Positions 62,394-64,000 of a stretch of DNA of 64,000 nt are shown here, piece after piece (positions within the stretch are counted from its first letter, which is position 1; each line of letters starts with the position of its first letter). The translations under genes were made by a program, and so were the position numbers. Under the pieces are notes generated by a model, which saw only the letters and a list, made by a program, of their open reading frames with translations, did no database searches and was not told the origin of the DNA. Source of the stretch: Pseudomonas sp. A34-9 (lineage in GTDB: Bacteria > Pseudomonadota > Gammaproteobacteria > Pseudomonadales > Pseudomonadaceae); contig NZ_CP119967.1 in assembly GCF_029543085.1 (NCBI RefSeq), forward strand, positions 186,001-250,000, in the 5' to 3' direction.

Positions 62394-62879
62394 TTATTGG
62401 GAACGGATAGTGGCCAGGCCGGTTTTTTCGGCAGCCTTGATTGCACAGTTTTCGTCTTGCTCACCGCCGCCGGAGCCGGCCACGCCCATCGCACCGACCA
62501 GTTCATCAGCAGCGAACAGCGGAATCCCGCCGCCAAGTAGCAGCAATTCGTCGAGAGTGTTGAGGTTGGCGGTTTCCGGATTGCTGCGAGCGCGTTCGGC
62601 GAACAACCGGGTCGCGGTTTTGGTCGATAGCGCGGTGTACGCCTTGCGCTGGCTGGCGGCGGTGTTGTGTGGGCCGACGCCATCGCCGCGCAGGGTCACC
62701 AGCAGATTGCCGCCCCGGTCGAGCACCGACACCGTGCCGGTGCAATTGGCCATTGCCGTGTCGGCGAGCAGACGTGCAGTTTCAAGATCAAGGTCGGCAT
62801 GGCGCGGCAGTTCTGTGCCTGCGAACACGCTGGCGCTGAGGCCAAAGGCCAGGCTGGCTACAAGGTATTTGACGGTCAT
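62394..62879 (-). CDS. GlcG/HbpS-family protein, exported
   Basis: A 161-residue protein with a signal peptide (LVASLAFGLSASVFA) and the GlcG/HbpS fold: DLETARLLADTAMANCTGTVSVLDRGGN, RKAYTALSTKTATRLFAERA, LLLLGGGIPLFAADELVGAMGVAGSGGGEQDENCA. HbpS of Streptomyces binds heme and senses redox stress; here the role is unknown. First gene of the minus-strand pair with the HIUase gene (12-base gap). Confidence 0.87.
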   Translation of the reverse strand: MTVKYLVASLAFGLSASVFAGTELPRHADLDLETARLLADTAMANCTGTVSVLDRGGNLLVTLRGDGVGPHNTAASQRKAYTALSTKTATRLFAERARSNPETANLNTLDELLLLGGGIPLFAADELVGAMGVAGSGGGEQDENCAIKAAEKTGLATIRSQ

Positions 62880-62945
62880 GGACAGGCTCCAAAAGCGAAG
62901 GTCGTCACCTTAATCGCCGGTCTTCGTCAGAACCTCGTCAGTCTG

Positions 62946-62961
62946 ATTACAAGTTTGTAAT
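62946..62961. promoter_or_regulatory. HprR/CusR-type box in the divergent promoter region
   Basis: ATTACAA-GT-TTGTAAT is a perfect 7-bp-arm dyad. It matches the E. coli HprR/CusR box (ATTACAAAATTGTAAT) at 14 of 16 positions. It lies between the GlcG-like gene (start 62879, minus) and the response regulator gene (start 63015, plus), where it could control both. Confidence 0.75.
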
Positions 62962-63014
62962 GGGCAACGCCGCCGAAGACGCCTAGCCTGTGTGCCTATC
63001 AATCGAGGTGTGCC

Positions 63015-63695
63015 ATGCGTTTGCTGGTCGTAGAAGATGAAGCCAAAACCGCGAATTTCCTCGCCAAAGGCCTGGGCGAGTCGGGTTTTGCCGTAGACGT
63101 GGCGCTCAATGGCCTCGATGGGCGCTACTTTATCGAGCAACAGGAATATGACCTGATCATCCTCGATGTGATGCTGCCCGGCCTCAACGGTTGGCAATTG
63201 CTGCAGCTGATTCGCCAGCGCGGCGCCACGCCGGTGCTGTTCCTCACCGCCAAGGACGCCATTGAAGACCGCGTGCGCGGTCTCGAACTGGGCGCCGACG
63301 ATTACTTGCTCAAACCCTTCGCTTTCGCCGAACTGCTCGCGCGCGTGCGCACCTTGCTGCGACGCGGGCCGATGCGCGAAGCTGAGTCGTACAACATCGC
63401 CGATCTGGAAATCGACGTCCTGCGCCGCCGCGTCAGCCGTGGTGGCCAGCGCATCGCGCTGACCAACAAAGAATTCGCCCTGCTGCACTTGCTCGCCAGC
63501 CGTCAGGGCGAAGTGCTGTCGCGCACGCTGATCGCCTCGCAGGTGTGGAACCTGAATTTCGACAGCGACACCAACATGGTCGAAGTCGCGGTACGCCGCT
63601 TGCGCGCGAAAGTCGATGACCCGTACATGCCGAAACTGATCCACACCGTGCGCGGCGTCGGTTATCAACTGGAAGCCCCTGACGATGCGCTCTAG
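63015..63695 (+). CDS. OmpR/PhoB-family response regulator (HprR/CopR-like)
   Basis: A 226-residue regulator. Receiver domain: [20 protein letters not shown], phospho-acceptor Asp51 in [31 protein letters not shown]. Winged-helix output from about 125 ([52 protein letters not shown]), as in heavy-metal/HprR regulators. The gene overlaps the kinase gene by 11 bases. The HprR-type box upstream and the divergent HIUase gene suggest an HprRS-like oxidant or copper response. Confidence 0.92.
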   Translation: MRLLVVEDEAKTANFLAKGLGESGFAVDVALNGLDGRYFIEQQEYDLIILDVMLPGLNGWQLLQLIRQRGATPVLFLTAKDAIEDRVRGLELGADDYLLKPFAFAELLARVRTLLRRGPMREAESYNIADLEIDVLRRRVSRGGQRIALTNKEFALLHLLASRQGEVLSRTLIASQVWNLNFDSDTNMVEVAVRRLRAKVDDPYMPKLIHTVRGVGYQLEAPDDAL

Positions 63696-64000
63696 GTCGA
63701 TCGCCTGGCGCCTGGCGCTGGCGTTCGCACTGGTCTGCGCTTTGGTGCTGAGCGCGATTGGCGTGTTTCTCTACCGCTCGCTCGCCTCGGAAATCGCCTA
63801 CCGCGACGACCTCGCCTTGCTCGGTCGGCTGGAGCAAGTGCGCGCGTTGCTCGCCGACAGCGACAGCCTCGACGCTTTGCAGGCACGGCCACGGCTGTAT
63901 CAGAACATGCTCGGCAATCTCGACAGCCTGTTGCTGGTGCGTCGCGCCGATGGCTCCAGTGTGATTGCGATCAACCCGCGTCAGCGCGATCTGCCAACCC
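63685..64000 (+). CDS. Sensor histidine kinase, 5' part
   Basis: First 105 residues of the partner kinase, cut by the window end. Starts at the ATG at 63685 inside the regulator gene. A membrane helix ([28 protein letters not shown]) is followed by the start of the periplasmic sensor part (LARLEQ-like helix, [20 protein letters not shown]). The catalytic domains are outside the window. Confidence 0.88.
   Translation, partial: MRSRSIAWRLALAFALVCALVLSAIGVFLYRSLASEIAYRDDLALLGRLEQVRALLADSDSLDALQARPRLYQNMLGNLDSLLLVRRADGSSVIAINPRQRDLPT

Overview
The window reads as chromosome from a fluorescent-group Pseudomonas. The evidence is high-GC coding with Pseudomonas codon use, many REP/REPIN repeats of the GTAGGAGCTGCCGCAGG and GGAGCGAGCCTGCTCGCGA types, and gene neighbourhoods known from that genus: gabD-gabT, desA / GGDEF-EAL / oscA / sbp-cysTWA, and pgaABCD. 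It opens inside an MFS gene and closes inside a histidine kinase gene. No IS element, CRISPR array, rRNA or complete prophage was seen. One tRNA (Arg, CCG) was found.

Layout. 1-3.6 kb: an EmrB/EmrA/OprM-type tripartite efflux operon. 3.6-4.7 kb: an NYN-domain gene and an AT-richer gap. 4.7-23.7 kb: a large envelope locus. It holds two HlyD-like adaptors, an M50 metalloprotease fused to HlyD-like arms, a GNAT, a minus-strand tail-collar/DUF6916 pair, a GT39-type glycosyltransferase, a sulfotransferase, a 2139-residue repeat protein (LEPR motif, DUF4347, beta-helix/Gly-rich part, 13 Ig-like repeats), a TolC-type lipoprotein, a stand-alone APS kinase, an aspartyl/asparaginyl hydroxylase with a Nif11-like tail, and a second sulfotransferase. 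23.7-26.7 kb: SPFH/NfeD pair, YbaK-like deacylase, DUF2789 and a RelBE-type toxin-antitoxin pair. 26.7-31.9 kb: MarR plus an AaeB/AaeX/AaeA-like efflux operon with its own outer-membrane channel. 31.9-41 kb: a DUF945 protein and pgaABCD. 41-46.5 kb: Rieske/flavin oxidoreductase, PEBP-like protein, a VWA lipoprotein/sigma factor/anti-sigma-like operon and a very acidic small protein. 46.5-50 kb: tRNA-Arg and gabD-gabT. 50-56 kb: HDOD regulator, diguanylate cyclase, desA and a GGDEF-EAL protein. 56-60.4 kb: sulfate uptake (oscA, sbp, cysT, cysW, cysA). 60.5-64 kb: Mpo1-like protein, Crp/Fnr regulator, and a periplasmic HIUase/GlcG-like pair divergent from an HprRS-like two-component system.

The most unusual part is the 4.7-23.7 kb locus. 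It combines a giant secreted-looking repeat protein, an export apparatus with no ABC ATPase but an intramembrane-type metalloprotease, and a full set of modification enzymes (PAPS synthesis, two sulfotransferases, a 2OG-type hydroxylase, a possible glycosyltransferase). I infer a dedicated system that modifies and exports the repeat protein. The gene content is visible in the sequence; the biochemical link is not proven by it.

Several regulatory sites are readable. These include an ATTACAA-GT-TTGTAAT dyad between the HIUase/GlcG pair and the two-component genes (HprR/CusR-type box), a 9-bp-arm dyad before oscA (CysB-type candidate), a palindrome before the toxin-antitoxin pair, and a strong intrinsic terminator between the first sulfotransferase and the giant protein gene.
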